Below are positions 63,001 to 64,000 of a stretch of 64,000 nt of DNA, one piece after another (the stretch's first letter is position 1; each line of letters opens with the position of its first letter). The notes under the pieces were generated by a model. It did no database searches. It saw only the letters and a program-made list of their open reading frames with translations, and had not been told where the DNA came from. The position numbers were made by a program, and so were the translations under genes. The DNA is from Myxococcus guangdongensis (GTDB lineage Bacteria; Myxococcota; Myxococcia; Myxococcales; Myxococcaceae), in NCBI RefSeq assembly GCF_024198255.1, contig NZ_JAJVKW010000006.1, positions 608,413 to 672,412 of the forward strand, read 5' to 3'.

Positions 63001-64000
63001 GATGTCCTGGTGCGCGTAGGCGCCGAGCGCGGTTTCACGCACCTGACGCAACAGCTCGACGAAGGAAGCGCGCGGAGCGATGCGGGCACGGAAGACGAGC
63101 GTGTTGACGAAGAAGCCGATGAGGCCTTCGACCTCGGAGCGATGACGACCGGCGATGGGTGAGCCGACGGCGATGTCGTCCTGTCCGCTGTGCCGCGAGA
63201 GCAGCAACTGCCACGCCGCGAGCAGCGCCATGAAGGGCGTGGAGCCTTCACGCTGGCAGAGCGCCTTGAGCTTCGCGGTGACGGCCTGCGGAATGAAGAC
63301 CGGGAGCGTGGTGCCTCGGAAGGTCTGGAGCGGAGGCCGGGCCTTGTCGATGGGCATCGCCAGGGGCTGGATGCCCGTGAGCTGGCGGCGCCAGTAGTCG
63401 ATTTGAGCGTCGAGGACAGGGCCCTGGAGCCAGGAGCGCTGCCAGACGGAGAAGTCGGCGTACTGGATGGAGAGAGGGGCGAGGGGGGACGGCCTGCCGT
63501 GTGAGAAGGCGTCGTAGAGGGCAGCGACCTCCTGGATGAGGACCCCCATGGACCAACCGTCGGAGACGATGTGGTGCATGTTGAGGGCGAGGACGTGCTC
63601 GGTGTCGCTGAGCTCCAGGAGCTGAGCGCGGATGAGCGGACCCGTGGAGAGGTCGAAGGGCCGCTGGTACTCCTCGCGCAACCTCCGCTGGATCTCCGTG
63701 CGCGAGGACTCTTCGTCGAGTCCGCGCAGGTCGACCTGTGTCAGCGGTAGCTCTCCATTCGGACTGACGCGCTGGAAGGGCTGACCGTCGTGCTCGAAGA
63801 AGGTCGTGCGCAGCGCCTCGTGACGGGAGACGAGGGCGTCGAAGCTGAGCTGGAGGGCCTTCGCATCGAGCAGGCCGGAGAGGCGCACGAAGGAAGGCAT
63901 GTTGTAGGTGGCGGAGCCGGGCTGGAGCTGGTCGATGAACCAGAGGCGCTGCTGGGCGAAGGAGAGCGGGAGCGGCCCGGTGCGAGGGACGGGGAGGATG
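60013..64000 (-). CDS. NRPS terminal module C-A-T-TE (5' end at or beyond window edge)
   Basis: About 1329 residues are visible and the frame is open at 64000. Condensation domain from LSFAQQRLWFIDQL (C1, at the very edge) through MHHIVSDGWSMG. The adenylation domain contains FTSGSTGRPKGV and a specificity code read by eye as D-A-F-W-L-G-A-V-F-K, nearest to valine codes. Thiolation site DDFFELGGHSLL; thioesterase GWSFGG. As a releasing terminal module it needs at least one upstream partner, outside this window. The TE ends with HYTMLRAPHVD (catalytic His). Confidence 0.92.
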   Translation of the reverse strand, partial: ILPVPRTGPLPLSFAQQRLWFIDQLQPGSATYNMPSFVRLSGLLDAKALQLSFDALVSRHEALRTTFFEHDGQPFQRVSPNGELPLTQVDLRGLDEESSRTEIQRRLREEYQRPFDLSTGPLIRAQLLELSDTEHVLALNMHHIVSDGWSMGVLIQEVAALYDAFSHGRPSPLAPLSIQYADFSVWQRSWLQGPVLDAQIDYWRRQLTGIQPLAMPIDKARPPLQTFRGTTLPVFIPQAVTAKLKALCQREGSTPFMALLAAWQLLLSRHSGQDDIAVGSPIAGRHRSEVEGLIGFFVNTLVFRARIAPRASFVELLRQVRETALGAYAHQDIPFERLVEELHPARDLSRSPLFQALFVLQNTPESSIQKTELTLSPVDVGSVVATAKFELQLNLTETPDGVFGGLGYNTDLFERATIERLARHFEQLVEAITQSPETALSEHVMLTEDERRDVLGTWALAPARVSTDSTLPEVFARVVARTPDAAALIHGDTSLTYRQLDERSNQLARHLRSLGISTDSRVALALERSPELVITLVAILKAGAAYVPLDTSYPRERLVSMLEDSRPGVLVTTKTLLSHLPMEGLTTVLLDEVSLAAQSTEPVPHAALPESLAYVDFTSGSTGRPKGVGSTHRNVIRTLIGTDYTRFGPEQTHLLLAPISFDASTFEIWGALLHGARLVILPPQAPSLDELFQTIARHGVTTLWATSGLFSQLVEARLPAPASLQRVLTGGDVVSPLHVRRALTEWGVPVGHAYGPTETTVFATVFTVQGVGDIGSTLPIGRPIAGTHVRVLDATLQPVPVGVTGELFIGGDGLARGYVGQPSLTAERFIPDPFSSEPGARLYRTGDLVRWRHDGLLDFVGRADAQVKVRGFRIELSEVESALLAHPAIREAVAIAREDVPGDKRLVGYFVGDDVDTTSLRAFLKQRLPEFMVPSSLLRLDALPLTANAKLDRKALPAPESVLGAPSETYVAPRTPTEELLASIWADVLRVPQVGISDDFFELGGHSLLAIRLMARIRERTGIALPVTALFQGSSIERLASVLEQQQAGVRALPNLVRLDAGTSTERPLFLVHGGGGSALGYTELVRRLTPSRPIHGFSASGLDGGELPPASVEVLARDYLSQLRVVQPKGPYLLAGWSFGGLVAHEMARRLQAQGEQVEMLVLVDSHAPRPEPRPAPEALTQLVSFAHILGLPWRELSVDWERLTRLEGRERLAYLLEQARIVAPGLDLDVDTAERLFALYQRMSAAQRAYVPTGAPYEGPSVLIRASTPPEGVTATPDLGWGAWLATAPTVHEVPGDHYTMLRAPHVDTLAALFAQLLAALKRDAA

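Noticed and set aside
60076..63162. Plus-strand open frame of ~1000 codons over the NRPS
   Set aside because: Antisense shadow of the NRPS with no recognisable domain.

Overview
The window is high-GC DNA (roughly 70 % by eye) with a very strong G/C preference at third codon positions. Its gene content is typical of a large-genome predatory or multicellular deltaproteobacterium of the Myxococcaceae (Myxococcus/Corallococcus type): a long hybrid histidine kinase, a Lys/Ala-rich histone-H1-like protein, a RIO kinase with a long disordered tail, several lipoprotein metalloproteases, NRPS genes and many orphan genes. The genus assignment is inference. I see no tRNA, rRNA, CRISPR array, insertion sequence or prophage.

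Layout. 1-2384 (minus): ECF sigma factor, zinc-finger anti-sigma factor and secreted caspase-like protease, joined by overlapping start/stop codons; the protease runs off the window. 2483-4616: AlkB-like oxygenase and DEAD-box helicase, convergent. 4675-9090 (minus): a four-gene operon of zinc-ribbon pseudokinase, vWA protein, divergent adenylosuccinate-synthetase-like enzyme and second vWA protein. I regard this as a candidate undescribed conflict or stress system; a divergent PIN-domain gene lies beside it. 9594-12124: pentaheme cytochrome and a secreted glycan-binding-type protein. 12204-19473: quinone-oxidoreductase-like MDR enzyme, RIO kinase, H1/EF-hand protein and hybrid kinase. 19538-25744: an RNA-repair neighbourhood of two overlapping RlaP-type nucleotidyltransferases, an orphan, and a 1034-residue fusion of MJ1316-type, EEP phosphatase, 2H phosphoesterase and poly(A)-polymerase-like domains. 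25882-34637: Omp85 protein, MtfA-like peptidase, CoaA, two lipoprotein metalloproteases, an ElaA-type acetyltransferase and a sirtuin. 34646-37913: LysR regulator divergent from an MFS/PRISE-reductase operon.

37925-47020 (minus) is an eight-gene biosynthetic operon: indigoidine-synthetase-type NRPS (A-oxidase-T-TE, with a glutamine-like specificity code), a small tautomerase, pseudouridine-phosphate-glycosidase-like enzyme, HAD phosphatase, two half-size DMT transporters, a DUF4243/questin-oxidase protein and a uracil phosphoribosyltransferase. This is the functional set of the minimycin (oxazinomycin)/indigoidine pathway known from Streptomyces, here rearranged, so I propose a myxobacterial C-nucleoside or blue-pigment cluster.

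47600-56600 holds an HD-domain phosphohydrolase and then a complete assimilatory sulfate-reduction operon (cysH, siroheme genes, cysD, cysN, cysJ, cysI). It is preceded by what looks like a classical cysteine attenuator: a Cys-codon-rich leader ORF, an alternative hairpin and an intrinsic terminator just before cysH. CysN carries a vestigial APS-kinase domain without a P-loop, which fits the Cys-rich APS-reductase-type CysH that needs no PAPS. 57096-64000: FMN-dependent 2-hydroxyacid dehydrogenase, two small genes of lower GC, and the terminal module (C-A-T-TE) of an NRPS that begins at or beyond the window edge.
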